Positions 45,017 to 54,056 of a stretch of DNA of 64,000 nt are shown here, in pieces. Each line of letters starts with the position of its first letter. Position 1 is the first letter of the stretch. This stretch comes from Rahnella woolbedingensis. GTDB lineage: Bacteria; Pseudomonadota; Gammaproteobacteria; Enterobacterales; Enterobacteriaceae. A program made the position numbers and the translations under genes. The notes under the pieces are model-generated. The model was given only the letters and a program-made list of their open reading frames with translations. It had not been told where the DNA came from and searched no databases. Location of the stretch: positions 62,001 to 126,000 of the forward strand of contig NZ_RAHH01000011.1 of assembly GCF_003602095.1 (NCBI RefSeq), in the 5' to 3' direction.

Positions 45017-45769
45017 ATGAGTCAGCAAAGTCAGGCACTGGCATTTTCAGAGCTTCATCAGAAACACAATCCGGTCATTTTATACAACGTCTGGGATGCG
45101 GGCAGCGCGCTGGCCGTGGAGCAGGCGGGGGCAAAAGCCATCGCGACCGGCAGCTGGTCATGTGCGGCGGCACAGGGTTATCAGGATGGCGAAACCATGT
45201 CTTTTTCCAGTCTGTTACAGACAGTTCAACGCATTGCTGCGGTGATCAGTCTGCCGCTGACAGTAGATTTTGAAACTGGTTACGGCGCAAACCGCCGCGA
45301 TAATCTGAGCGCTCTTTTGCAGGCGGGGGTGGTGGGAATTAATGTCGAAGATCAGCAAATGGGATTATCTGCGCTAAACGACATCCGTGAGCAGAGTGAG
45401 ATCCTGAAGTCGCTTCGTCAGGTGGCGGATTCTCAGGGGAGCACGCTATTTATCAACGCCCGAACTGATGTCTTTTTGCAGCAACCCGACGCCACGCAAC
45501 ATCCTGCGCTGATGGCCGAAGCCAAAAAGCGGCTCACCGCTTATCAGGATGCGGGCGTCAGCGGTTTTTTTGCCCCGGGTTTGAGCGACCTGACGCTGAT
45601 TGCCGAACTCTGTGACGTATCTGCGCTGCCGGTGAATATTATGGCTAACAGCCTGACCCCGCCATTGGCCGGACTCACCGATGCGGGTATCAGCCGGTTA
45701 AGCTACGGTCCTTATCCTTATATCGGACTGATGGAGGCCCTTAAACAGCAGGCACGCGCGTTGTATTAG
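45017..45769 (+). CDS. Isocitrate lyase/PEP mutase-superfamily protein
   Basis: This 250-residue TIM-barrel protein has the family features: VWDAGSALAVEQAGAKAIATGSW at the N-terminus, DFETGYG and NVEDQQMG with metal-binding acidic residues, and the active-site NARTDVF segment. The family includes PEP mutase, carboxyvinyl-carboxyphosphonate phosphorylmutase and methylisocitrate lyase-like enzymes; the specific reaction here is not known. GAGGAGCAGG precedes the ATG, and ada lies 14 bp upstream, suggesting co-transcription. Its 3' end overlaps the convergent MFS gene by 29 bp. The pairing with ada is seen in several enterobacteria. Confidence 0.83.
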   Translation: MSQQSQALAFSELHQKHNPVILYNVWDAGSALAVEQAGAKAIATGSWSCAAAQGYQDGETMSFSSLLQTVQRIAAVISLPLTVDFETGYGANRRDNLSALLQAGVVGINVEDQQMGLSALNDIREQSEILKSLRQVADSQGSTLFINARTDVFLQQPDATQHPALMAEAKKRLTAYQDAGVSGFFAPGLSDLTLIAELCDVSALPVNIMANSLTPPLAGLTDAGISRLSYGPYPYIGLMEALKQQARALY

Positions 45770-46967
45770 CCGCCAGCCGGTGCCCCATCCAGAAGAATAC
45801 CAGGCCGCTAATTGAGGAGGCGATCAGCGCAATAAACATCACCGACGGTGCGGCATAGCTGAGCAGAAAGCCGCACATGACCGGATTGATGGCGCCGCCG
45901 AGATTGCTCAGGTTCTGCATTCCGTAATAGCTGCCTTTCATGTTTTCCGGCGCGATAAAGTCGATAAACATGTATTCCACCGGAATGACGATCAGTTCGC
46001 CGAAGCTGAAAATCGCCATGGCGATCACCCAGAATAGTACAGATTGTCCGGCGGTCATAAAGCCTATCAGGCCGATGATGAAGAAAAGGGTGCCGAGCAG
46101 CAGCCATTTCAGCAAAGTATTCTGCTTCATCCGGCTGCTTAAAACGTACTGGAAGGCAATGACAATCACGGCGTTGGTGATCATCACTGCGCCGATAATT
46201 TTGTACGCGAAGGCTGCATTCGAAACCAGAATCAGATACTGCGACAGATAACCGGCGAACTGCCCGAACACGATTGACCCCAGCGTACTGCCCAGGGTGA
46301 AGTAAATCAGGCGGCGGTCATGAGACAGAATACTCAGCGTCTGGCGCAGATTCGGTTTGGGCAGCGGTTTTTGTTCCAGCGAGGTTTGCGGAGGCTTGTG
46401 TGGAATATTCCGCAGCCCCCAGGTCAGGGAAATCACGGTGCCCAGCGCCAGCACGCCGGAAATCACGAACGGCAGCATCGGGCTGAAACCCGCCAGCCAG
46501 ACACCCAGCGATGATCCCACCGCCCAGCCGACGTTGACCAGCGTGTAGTTCATCGAAAACGCTTTTACCCGTTTTTCCACCGGCAACCAGCTGGCGATAC
46601 AGGCCTTGAGCGTAATGCTGAGCAGGGCGTAAGAGGCATTCAGCAGCGCCAGAACCAGCAGCACACCGGTCACATTGGGCAGAAACGGCAACAGTAAAAA
46701 GCTCAGGCCGAACAGGCTGACAGAGACGGTTATCAGCGTCCGGTGATTGAATTTATCCACCAGATAGCCGCCGTACAGACTGCTGAGAATACCGATTGCC
46801 AGACTGGCTCCGAGAATAATCCCGACGCTTTTGGGCAACAGATGATAATGCTCGGTCAGATAAATAGTGATAAACGGCAGCGTGACACCGCGTCCGATAG
46901 TAAGTACTAACGAACTGGTGAGCAAAGCGAGGATCAGTGGTGGCATTCCCTTCATGTTAAACGGCAT
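45741..46967 (-). CDS. MFS transporter, YdeE-like
   Basis: This 408-residue transporter has 12 predicted helices. SSLVLTIGRGVTLPFITIYL in helix 1 and the following GGYLVDKFNHR loop resemble E. coli YdeE, an MFS protein reported to export dipeptides or amino-acid metabolites. The start codon is chosen at ATG 46967, with CAGGGA upstream; an ATG four codons in is an alternative. Its 3' end overlaps the PEP-mutase-family gene. The substrate is not predictable. The gene stands alone on the minus strand. Confidence 0.8.
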   Translation of the reverse strand: MPFNMKGMPPLILALLTSSLVLTIGRGVTLPFITIYLTEHYHLLPKSVGIILGASLAIGILSSLYGGYLVDKFNHRTLITVSVSLFGLSFLLLPFLPNVTGVLLVLALLNASYALLSITLKACIASWLPVEKRVKAFSMNYTLVNVGWAVGSSLGVWLAGFSPMLPFVISGVLALGTVISLTWGLRNIPHKPPQTSLEQKPLPKPNLRQTLSILSHDRRLIYFTLGSTLGSIVFGQFAGYLSQYLILVSNAAFAYKIIGAVMITNAVIVIAFQYVLSSRMKQNTLLKWLLLGTLFFIIGLIGFMTAGQSVLFWVIAMAIFSFGELIVIPVEYMFIDFIAPENMKGSYYGMQNLSNLGGAINPVMCGFLLSYAAPSVMFIALIASSISGLVFFWMGHRLAANTTRVPAV

Positions 46968-47087
46968 TCCCTGAGTAACGGCAACATTTTCGTTACATCA
47001 TAAAGTAGTCTGCGCAGTTTTTTTCATTACAAAATAAAGGGATTTAAGTGAGTTGCGCGGCTATACCCGCACTCCTTAGAATTTCGC

Positions 47088-47789
47088 TTAGGGCTTCTGC
47101 GGTGCAACGCCGTGAAACAGTAAAAGGGCGACGTGTTTGCGCAGCATATCGGGAGAAATCGGCGATGCATCTCCCTGCCGCATTTTCATTGAGGCCATCG
47201 GGAACAGCGTCAGACCAAAAAGTGAAATGAACAGTAATGCCGGATTCAGATCCGGATTCAGCCGTCCTTCGGACTGCCAGCGGCTGATGCATTCCTGCAC
47301 AATTTTGCGATTCTTATCGCCGTTCCGTTCTTCCATGCGTTTTTTCAGCATGCCGCTTTCGCTGATCACTTCACGTACCCACAGCGGCGCCACCCACGGA
47401 TATTTTTCTGCCGCATCAATCATGCACTGCGCCATGTTAGTGATCGCCATCAGCGGATCGTCGGCGTGGGTTTCAAAAATGTCGGTAAAACCGGCACGAA
47501 CCGGCTGAAAACGCTCATCAATCATCACGTCCAGCAGTTGTTCGCGGGTCTTGAAATAGTAATGCAACATGGCGGTGGTAACGCCCGCTTCTTTGGCGAT
47601 CATGCTCAGCGGCGTTTCGGCAATGCCGTATTGGGCAAACAGCTTCAGGGCGGCATCCAGCAACAGTTCACGTTTATCCGCTCCGGTTTTCCCACTGCGC
47701 GGACGCCCCGGACGACGCACGGTTGTCGTCTCCGGATTTTGATCCATTTGTGCGGATTTAGTCGTTTCTGAGATTTTTCTGTCTGCCAT
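47088..47789 (-). CDS. TetR-family transcriptional repressor
   Basis: This 233-residue protein has a TetR helix-turn-helix (about residues 40-85, LLLDAALKLFAQYGIAETPLSMIAKEAGVTTAMLHYYFKTREQ, given as a positional region) after a basic Arg-Pro-rich N-terminal arm (RRPGRPRSGKTG) and a ligand-binding C-terminal domain. It is divergent from the drug exporter at 47874, and a near-perfect palindrome at 47832-47853 in the gap is a likely operator. It should repress the exporter, possibly its own gene too, until a ligand binds. The ligand is unknown. Confidence 0.88.
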   Translation of the reverse strand: MADRKISETTKSAQMDQNPETTTVRRPGRPRSGKTGADKRELLLDAALKLFAQYGIAETPLSMIAKEAGVTTAMLHYYFKTREQLLDVMIDERFQPVRAGFTDIFETHADDPLMAITNMAQCMIDAAEKYPWVAPLWVREVISESGMLKKRMEERNGDKNRKIVQECISRWQSEGRLNPDLNPALLFISLFGLTLFPMASMKMRQGDASPISPDMLRKHVALLLFHGVAPQKP

Positions 47790-47831
47790 AAGGTGTTTGA
47801 TCCATTGACCAGATGAATTTGATGCTTCAAT

Positions 47832-47853
47832 ATTAATTATACAGTTAATTAAT
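47832..47853. promoter_or_regulatory. Operator of the TetR regulator, upstream of the MFS exporter
   Basis: ATTAATTA and TAATTAAT are perfect 8-bp inverted arms separated by TACAGT. The site lies 42 bp upstream of the TetR start and 20 bp upstream of the exporter start, a typical place for a TetR operator. Binding is inferred. Confidence 0.7.
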
Positions 47854-47873
47854 TACAAGTCAGGATGTCATTT

Positions 47874-49373
47874 ATGACGACAATAAATTCGGCACAGAGC
47901 GAAGTGACGGAACAGAAGCCATCGATAAAGCTGCTGTTCTCCGCGCTGATGCTGGTGATGCTGCTGGCCGCCCTCGACCAGACCATTGTGTCCACCGCGT
48001 TGCCGACCATCGTCAGCGAGCTCGGCGGACTGGAACAGCTTTCATGGGTTGTGACCTCTTATCTGCTGGCTTCCACGATAGTAGTTCCGCTGTACGGCAA
48101 GTTTGGTGACCTGCTCGGGCGTAAAATCGTGCTGCAAACGGCGATTGTCGTGTTCCTTCTCGGTTCGGTATTGTGCGGACTGGCGCAAAATATGACGCAG
48201 CTGATCCTGATGCGCGCCCTGCAGGGGCTGGGCGGCGGCGGGCTGATGGTGGTCAGTATGGCGGCGGTCGGCGATGTCATCTCGCCCTCTGAACGCGGGA
48301 AATACCAGGGGCTGTTCGGTGGCGTATTCGGTCTGGCGACGGTCATCGGACCGCTGATTGGTGGTTTTCTGGTTGAACACATGTCATGGCGCTGGATTTT
48401 CTACATCAACCTGCCGCTGGGTATTTTTGCCCTGCTGGTTATCGGCGTGGCACTGAAATCGCAAAGCGCACGTATTCGCCATGAAATCGATTTTCTCGGC
48501 GCGGGTTATCTTGCGGCGGCGCTGACCAGCATCATTTTGTTCACCAGTGAAGGCGGTACGGTGTATCAGTGGTCTGATCCACAGCTGTGGTGCATTCTGG
48601 CTTTCGGGCTGGTAACGCTGGGTGGCTTTATTTATGAAGAGACGCTGGCGGCCGAGCCGATTATCCCGCTCGGCCTGTTTCGCGAGCGGACGTTCCTGCT
48701 CAGCTGTGCGATAAGTTTTATTATCGGTATGTCGCTGATGGGCTCGATGACTTTCCTGCCGCTGTATTTGCAGGTGGTGAAAGGTTCGTCGCCGTCCCAG
48801 GCGGGGATGCAGCTGCTGCCGCTGATGGGCGCATTGCTGGTCAGTTCGATTATCAGCGGGCGTCTGATCAGCCGTATCGGTCGTTATCGCATCTTCCCGA
48901 TTATCGGTACGCTGCTGAGTTTCGCCGGTATGGTGCTGCTGGGCTTTCTGAAAGTCAGTACGCCGGTACATATGTTGTATCTCTACATCGGCGTGCTCGG
49001 TTTCGGTCTGGGGATGGTGATGCAGGTGCTGGTACTGGCGGTGCAAAACTCGGTATCGATGAAACAGATGGGCGTGGCGACGTCCGGTGTGACGCTGTTC
49101 CGCTCGATTGGCGGTTCGATTGGCGTGGCGATGTTTGGCGCGATATTTACCCACGTGCTGCGTGACCAACTGATAGCGCGGATCCCGGAAGGCACTGTCC
49201 TTCCTCGTTCAATGGGCGCGCAGGCGGTGCAGGAACTCCCGGCCGCCATCCGTGATGATTATTTACAGGCCTTCGGTTCGGCGCTGCACTCGGTGTATCT
49301 GATTGCCGCGTGCGTAATGGTGCTGGCGTTTGTCCTTTCACTGCTGCAAAAAGATGCGGTGCTGAAGAAATAG
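47874..49373 (+). CDS. MFS drug exporter, DHA2 (EmrB/QacA-like) family
   Basis: The 499-residue protein has 14 membrane helices and the DHA2 motifs: [19 protein letters not shown] after helix 1, GDLLGRK after helix 2 and [16 protein letters not shown] in the helix 4 region. Such transporters export hydrophobic drugs, antiseptics or metabolites with proton exchange. The start ATG at 47874 has AGG nine bases upstream; ATG 47865 is an alternative with a poorly spaced site. It is divergent from the TetR gene, its likely regulator. No membrane-fusion partner (EmrA-like) is encoded nearby. Confidence 0.88.
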   Translation: MTTINSAQSEVTEQKPSIKLLFSALMLVMLLAALDQTIVSTALPTIVSELGGLEQLSWVVTSYLLASTIVVPLYGKFGDLLGRKIVLQTAIVVFLLGSVLCGLAQNMTQLILMRALQGLGGGGLMVVSMAAVGDVISPSERGKYQGLFGGVFGLATVIGPLIGGFLVEHMSWRWIFYINLPLGIFALLVIGVALKSQSARIRHEIDFLGAGYLAAALTSIILFTSEGGTVYQWSDPQLWCILAFGLVTLGGFIYEETLAAEPIIPLGLFRERTFLLSCAISFIIGMSLMGSMTFLPLYLQVVKGSSPSQAGMQLLPLMGALLVSSIISGRLISRIGRYRIFPIIGTLLSFAGMVLLGFLKVSTPVHMLYLYIGVLGFGLGMVMQVLVLAVQNSVSMKQMGVATSGVTLFRSIGGSIGVAMFGAIFTHVLRDQLIARIPEGTVLPRSMGAQAVQELPAAIRDDYLQAFGSALHSVYLIAACVMVLAFVLSLLQKDAVLKK

Positions 49374-49603
49374 TGACGAGTTTAAATTTCTTTCTGTGGC
49401 GAGGCGTTGAGTATTCATGCCGCAGAAAGAATGATCAATAATTTCCCCCCCCTTATTTCTGATATTTATAAAATACCTTTCTGACTTTTCTCTGTTATTA
49501 TTTCTTCTTAATAATCTATATGTGCAATGAATGAATTATCGTAATTAATTCGATGTGAAATATAATTCACGGTGCGTGACTTCATAACAATAAGGATATT
49601 GGT

Positions 49604-49678
49604 ATGCCTTCATCATTAAGCAGGAACGTCGGTTATTTTGGCGAGAACTTATTCCTCAACGGAGTCTGCGCACGATGA
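49604..49678 (+). CDS. Small ORF (24 aa), translationally coupled to the next gene
   Basis: An ATG with AAGGATATTGGT upstream opens a 24-codon frame, MPSSLSRNVGYFGENLFLNG plus VCAR, whose stop overlaps the start of the next gene as ATGA. It could be a leader peptide that couples translation, or the end of a lost gene. I do not recognise the peptide. The 230 bp between the exporter and this ORF hold only an 8-C tract (49445-49452). Confidence 0.35.
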   Translation: MPSSLSRNVGYFGENLFLNGVCAR

Positions 49679-50127
49679 GATCATTGAAAGTTATTTCTTT
49701 GATTACCTTGCTCTCTGTCGATTCTCACGCTGAAGGATATAAACTGCACCCGGGTATTCGTACATTTCAGGGACAAAAATTTGAGATCGAACTGAAGGCG
49801 CATTGTCCTGAAACCCGTCTGGCATGTAACGACGTGAGCTATGAGGCTATTAACAAGAAGACAGGAGAGAGGCTTCATCTGAAAGGTCGGGTTCTCACAA
49901 ACTATTACAGTCATGATTTTAGGGGGTTTGAATTCAAAAACGGAAACTATATTTATACGTTACGTCCTGACTCAGGAGCATCAAATGATGTATCTCAAAT
50001 CTGGAATTTAAATGTTCCCTACATGATAAGATTATCGCTACTGATCAGGGTATCATGCATTAATTTCAAAATTCATTTACTAATGCCATTTGAAGTTCCG
50101 CAAATGGCATTAGTTTGTTCTACATGA
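49675..50127 (+). CDS. Unknown periplasmic protein, probably frameshifted near its C-terminus
   Basis: The 150-residue reading begins with a signal peptide (MRSLKVISLITLLSVDSHA) and has Cys-containing segments (HCPETRLACNDVSYEAIN). After about residue 114 (IWNLNV) the frame looks abnormal. A frame shifted by one base near 50015 reads LHDKIIATDQGIMH and stops at 50063, before a strong terminator-like hairpin (50081-50112) that lies inside the longer reading. The original gene probably ended at 50063 with about 130 residues. It converges with a broken hcp, so it may be related to a type VI secretion neighbourhood, but its function is not known. Confidence 0.6.
   Translation: MRSLKVISLITLLSVDSHAEGYKLHPGIRTFQGQKFEIELKAHCPETRLACNDVSYEAINKKTGERLHLKGRVLTNYYSHDFRGFEFKNGNYIYTLRPDSGASNDVSQIWNLNVPYMIRLSLLIRVSCINFKIHLLMPFEVPQMALVCST
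50081..50118 (+). terminator. Terminator inside the annotated end of the 49675 gene
   Basis: TAATGCCATTTG (50081-50092), loop of 8, CAAATGGCATTA (50101-50112) and GTTTGTT form a perfect 12-bp stem. Its place after the shifted-frame stop codon (50063) supports that stop as the real gene end. Confidence 0.75.
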
Positions 50128-50144
50128 CTCTGTCAATCCATAGG

Positions 50145-50596
50145 CTATAGCCCGAAGTCCCGGCTATATGATGGGTCATCAATGGTTTCATAGCGCAGTG
50201 AAAGAGTTTCGTAAGGCTGTGCATCTCCGCCTGGTAATGTGCTCGGGCAGGTTGAGGAAATACTTTCCAGAGTGGCATCGGTCAGTTTTATGGTGAGATA
50301 TTTCTCCTGAGTACCATATTGTGATGTTCTGTAATAGTTAAAATACACTGAATAATCTCATTATTAGAAATTGCCACCAGTAATAGCGGTGTTGATTTAT
50401 CAATAGGCTTGGTGATCCTTATCGGGTGATGATTCACGTTCATTTCCCGGGTAATATCATGTTGGGATGAATACACCAGTATCTGATCTGCATGGCCTGC
50501 CTGAAAGCGATTACCAATCGAGCTATACGTTGAACATCCTGCTGATATCAGTCCTTGAGTCTTTCCTGTCAGTGACAGATAGGTACAGTTTGACAT
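50145..50596 (-). pseudogene. hcp: Hcp-family type VI secretion protein, frameshifted
   Basis: Two overlapping frames on the minus strand together make one Hcp-like protein. The first (from 50596) reads MSNCTYLSLTGKTQGLISAG, CSTYSSIGNRFQAGH, REMNVNHHPI, KPIDKSTPLLLVAISNNE; it then leaves frame near 50335, and the second frame (50348-50145) continues YFNYYRTSQYGTQEKYLTIKLTDA and DAQPYETLSLRYE. These are the successive parts of Hcp, the hexameric tube protein of type VI secretion. A one-base shift joins them, so the gene is broken as sequenced. No other type VI genes lie in this window; it is an orphan hcp remnant. Confidence 0.88.
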
Positions 50597-50899
50597 TATT
50601 AGATTTCCTTTCTAAAAGTAATTATTGTTTCTGAATAAGTTTCTGAGCGTATTTATATTGCCCGGCTGTTATATCATTAAATGATCTTAAAAATAAGATC
50701 TAAGCAGCATCTGTAATTCAATGCCTTTTCATCAATATATTTAATTTCAATTTGGCTTAATTCTATCTGTAAGCGAAAAGAATACTAATTTCTGGGGCGA
50801 ACGGCAGAAATACTCTACTCTTATAGGTTCTGTCAGATTCTCCGAACCAGAACATCAAAGCAGGATAGCTTTGACGATGAACAATTTAAGAGGTGCGCC
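50597..50899. other. Gene-free, AT-rich stretch
   Basis: This 303-bp stretch separates the hcp remnant from the ABC transporter gene. I see no coding frame or RNA. TATAAT-like AT-rich segments probably hold promoters of both flanking genes, but none can be assigned firmly. Confidence 0.4.
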
Positions 50900-52747
50900 A
50901 TGCTGTTTCGCCGTTTCGAGCGAATGATCGACATCTTCCGTGAGGCACCGGCTGCTCAGCCGCCGGATCAGGTCTTGCCTTTCTATCTTTATTACCTGCG
51001 CCAGGTCTGGCCAAGTTTTGCGATTTTACTGGTAGTGGGGCTGATCGGCGCGCTGATTGAAGTCTCGCTGTTCAGCTATCTCAGCCAGATTATCGACTTG
51101 ACCAAAGACACGCCGCCGGGCAGTTTTTTCACCGACCATATGGGCGAGCTTTTGTGGATGGCGGCGGTGGCGATGATCCTGCGGCCGATATTTATCGGGC
51201 TGCATGATTTGCTGGTTCACCAGACAATCAGCCCCGGCATGACCAGCATGATCCGCTGGCAGAATCACAAATATGTCCTCAGGCAGAGCCTGAATTTTTT
51301 CCAGAGTGATTTCGCCGGACGTATTGCCCAGCGCATTATGCAGACCGGTAACTCGCTGCGCGATTCTGCGGTGCAGGCGGTGGATGCCATCTGGCATGTG
51401 GTGATTTACGCCGCCAGCGCATTATTCCTGTTCGCCGAAGCCGACTGGCGACTGATGATCCCGCTGATTATCTGGATATTCGGTTACGGCGTTTGTCTGC
51501 GTTATTTTGTGCCACGCGTGAAACAACGCTCGGTGCAGTCGTCGGAAGCGCGCTCAAAACTGATGGGCTGCATCGTCGATGGCTATACCAATATCACCAC
51601 GCTGAAACTGTTCGCGCATACCGATCTGGAGCAGAAATACGCCCGTGAAGCGATTACCGAACAGACCGAGAAAACTCAGCTGGCAGGGCGTCTGGTGACC
51701 GGCATGGACGTGTCGATCACCACGCTCAACGGTCTGCTGATTGTCAGTACCACCGGTCTGGCCCTGTGGCTGTGGACGCAGTCACTGATAAGCGTCGGAG
51801 CCATCGCGCTGGCGACCGGTCTGGTGATACGTATCGTGAATATGTCCGGCTGGATCATGTGGGTGGTAAACGGTATTTTCGAAAATATCGGTATGGTTCA
51901 GGACGGTCTGCACACCATTGCGAAACCACTGAGCGTCACCGATATACCCCAGGCGAAAGCGCTGAAAGTCGATCAGGGTGCGATCCACTTTGATCACATT
52001 GAATTTAATTATGGCAAAGAGAACGCCGGAAAAGGTGGGAGGGTGATCCCCAATCTGGATCTGGCCATCCGTCCCGGTGAGAAGATCGGCCTGATCGGGC
52101 CTTCCGGCGCCGGGAAATCCACGCTGGTGAATCTGTTGCTGCGCCTGTACGACATCGACGGTGGCCGCATTCTTATTGATCAGCAGAATATTGCCGACGT
52201 CACGCAGGAAAGCCTGCGTGCGCAAATCGGCATGATCACGCAGGATACCTCGCTGCTTCACCGTTCTATCCGCGATAACCTGCTTTACGGCAGGCCGGGC
52301 GCGACGGAAGAGGAGTTGCAACTGGCCATCCGTCAGGCGCGGGCCGATGAATTTATTCCGCAACTGTATGATTCGTTGGGCAGAACGGGGCTGGATGCGC
52401 ATGTCGGGGAACGCGGTGTGAAGCTTTCCGGCGGTCAGCGTCAGCGTATTGCCATTGCCCGCGTGTTACTGAAAAACGCGCCAATACTGATTATGGATGA
52501 AGCCACTTCGGCGCTCGATTCTGAGGTGGAAGCGGCGATTCAGGAAAGTCTGGAGACGCTGATGGGCGGCAAAACAGTGATTGCGATTGCGCACCGGTTG
52601 TCGACGATTGCCAAAATGGACCGTCTGGTGGTGCTGGAAAAAGGGCAAATTGTCGAGACGGGGAATCACGCCGAACTGCTGGCCCATGGCGGGCTTTACG
52701 CGCGCCTCTGGCAGCATCAGACCGGCGGTTTTGTCGGCATGGACTAA
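50900..52747 (+). CDS. ABC exporter, fused permease and ATPase
   Basis: The 615-residue protein has six membrane helices in its N-terminal half (about residues 35-330) and a nucleotide-binding domain (about 355-600) with Walker A GPSGAGKSTL, signature LSGGQRQR, Walker B ILIMDEATSALD and the H-loop His in AHRLST. It therefore forms a half-transporter dimer of the multidrug/lipid exporter type. AAGAGGTGCGCC precedes the ATG. It is a single gene; the substrate is unknown. Its end is followed after 4 bp by a convergent gene. Confidence 0.88.
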   Translation: MLFRRFERMIDIFREAPAAQPPDQVLPFYLYYLRQVWPSFAILLVVGLIGALIEVSLFSYLSQIIDLTKDTPPGSFFTDHMGELLWMAAVAMILRPIFIGLHDLLVHQTISPGMTSMIRWQNHKYVLRQSLNFFQSDFAGRIAQRIMQTGNSLRDSAVQAVDAIWHVVIYAASALFLFAEADWRLMIPLIIWIFGYGVCLRYFVPRVKQRSVQSSEARSKLMGCIVDGYTNITTLKLFAHTDLEQKYAREAITEQTEKTQLAGRLVTGMDVSITTLNGLLIVSTTGLALWLWTQSLISVGAIALATGLVIRIVNMSGWIMWVVNGIFENIGMVQDGLHTIAKPLSVTDIPQAKALKVDQGAIHFDHIEFNYGKENAGKGGRVIPNLDLAIRPGEKIGLIGPSGAGKSTLVNLLLRLYDIDGGRILIDQQNIADVTQESLRAQIGMITQDTSLLHRSIRDNLLYGRPGATEEELQLAIRQARADEFIPQLYDSLGRTGLDAHVGERGVKLSGGQRQRIAIARVLLKNAPILIMDEATSALDSEVEAAIQESLETLMGGKTVIAIAHRLSTIAKMDRLVVLEKGQIVETGNHAELLAHGGLYARLWQHQTGGFVGMD

Positions 52748-52751
52748 GGCA

Positions 52752-53873
52752 TCATTCGTGCCGGTAGGGCAGCACTTCGCGGGCTTCATCTGCCCAGCGC
52801 TGCACGCCGGCACGTTCTTCCACTAAAAAATCTTCCACGGCATCACGTAAACCCGGATGACGTAAATAGTGCCAGGAGTCGGTGATCACTGGCTCAAAGC
52901 CGCGCAGCAGTTTATGTTCGCCCTGTGCGCCCGCATCAAAGCGTTTCAGACCGCTGGCAATCGCGTATTCCATTCCCTGATAGAAACAGGTTTCGAAATG
53001 AAGCCGGTCGAATTCTGCCAGACAGCCCCAGTAACGTCCGTAAAACGTATCGCCGCTGATTAAACTGAACGCCATCGCCACATCGCGCCCGTTTTGCTGC
53101 GCGAAAACCACGCGGATCGCCTCCGGCATACGTTCTGCCAGCAGGCTGAAGAACGCGCGGGTCAGATAGGGAGACTGGCCGCGGATATGATAGGTGTTGC
53201 TGTAGCAGGCATAGACGAAATCCCATTGCGCTTCAGTCACCTGTGCACCTTCCCGCCAGATAAATTCGATGCCCTGTGATGCCACCTGCTCGCGCTCTTT
53301 GCGAAACTGTTTACGCTTGCGCGACGTGAGCGCGTCGAGATAATCCTGAAAATCGCGATAGTCACGATTTTGCCAGTGATACTGCAAACCCTGACGGTGC
53401 TGCCAGACGGGTTCAGCCCCGATAATCCGGTTGGCGCGTTCGTCGGTAAAATTGATGTGCGCGCCGGTCAGGCCATTTTCTTCCAGATAATCCGGCAGTG
53501 CCTGTAAGAGGCTTACCGCAGCAGATTCATCGCCCAGCAGCCGTGCGCCGGTCACCGGACTGAACGGCACGGCGCCGAGCCACTTCGGATAATAAGCAAT
53601 GCCGGAACGCTGACAGGCGTCTGCCCAGCCCTGATCAAACACGTATTCGCCGTAAGAATGTCGCTTACGGTAGCCGGGAATGGCGGCGCGGATTTCGCCG
53701 TTTTCCTGCCAGGCCAGATGTTGCGGACGCCAGCCGGAATTGGGCCCCAGACTGCCGCTGTCTTCCAGAGCGGATAAAAAAGCATGACTGAGAAAGGGTT
53801 GCTGCGCAGGCACCAGCGCATCCCACTGTGCAGCAGGACAATCGGCCAGACGGTTCAACGTGATAACAGGCAT
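52752..53873 (-). CDS. FemAB/GNAT-like protein (DUF482, COG3146)
   Basis: This 373-residue protein belongs to the DUF482 family, which has a GNAT-like or FemAB-like fold and is annotated as peptidoglycan-biosynthesis or acyltransferase protein without a proven reaction. Family segments are SHAFLSALEDSGSLGPNSGW near the N-terminus, RKRKQFRKEREQ in the centre and GRYWGCLAEFDRLHFETCFY with GAQGEHKLLRGFEP toward the C-terminus. No signal peptide is seen. The gene is single and convergent with the ABC exporter. Function is uncertain. Confidence 0.8.
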   Translation of the reverse strand: MPVITLNRLADCPAAQWDALVPAQQPFLSHAFLSALEDSGSLGPNSGWRPQHLAWQENGEIRAAIPGYRKRHSYGEYVFDQGWADACQRSGIAYYPKWLGAVPFSPVTGARLLGDESAAVSLLQALPDYLEENGLTGAHINFTDERANRIIGAEPVWQHRQGLQYHWQNRDYRDFQDYLDALTSRKRKQFRKEREQVASQGIEFIWREGAQVTEAQWDFVYACYSNTYHIRGQSPYLTRAFFSLLAERMPEAIRVVFAQQNGRDVAMAFSLISGDTFYGRYWGCLAEFDRLHFETCFYQGMEYAIASGLKRFDAGAQGEHKLLRGFEPVITDSWHYLRHPGLRDAVEDFLVEERAGVQRWADEAREVLPYRHE

Positions 53874-54022
53874 GAATTATTCTCGCTATGGCATTGAAGG
53901 AGAAAGCGGTTAAGTGTCGTACAGGTGGGGAAATATTGTCGGCTTAAAGGTGCGGCTGAAATTATAAATTTGGTTAAATGGCCGGTTTATAATGCGCAAC
54001 CGAGTTAAAGCTGTTCCGCATT

Positions 54023-54052
54023 AAATACCGGCACGACATCATGCCGGTATTT
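54023..54052 (-). terminator. Terminator downstream of cynT
   Basis: AAATACCGGCA (54023-54033) and TGCCGGTATTT (54042-54052) form a perfect 11-bp stem just after the cynT stop codon. The arm itself ends in Ts on the minus strand. Confidence 0.75.
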
Positions 54053-54056
54053 CTTA

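Noticed and set aside
45741-46967. Naming the MFS gene ydeE
   Set aside because: N-terminal features match YdeE, but I could not confirm the full-length match or synteny.
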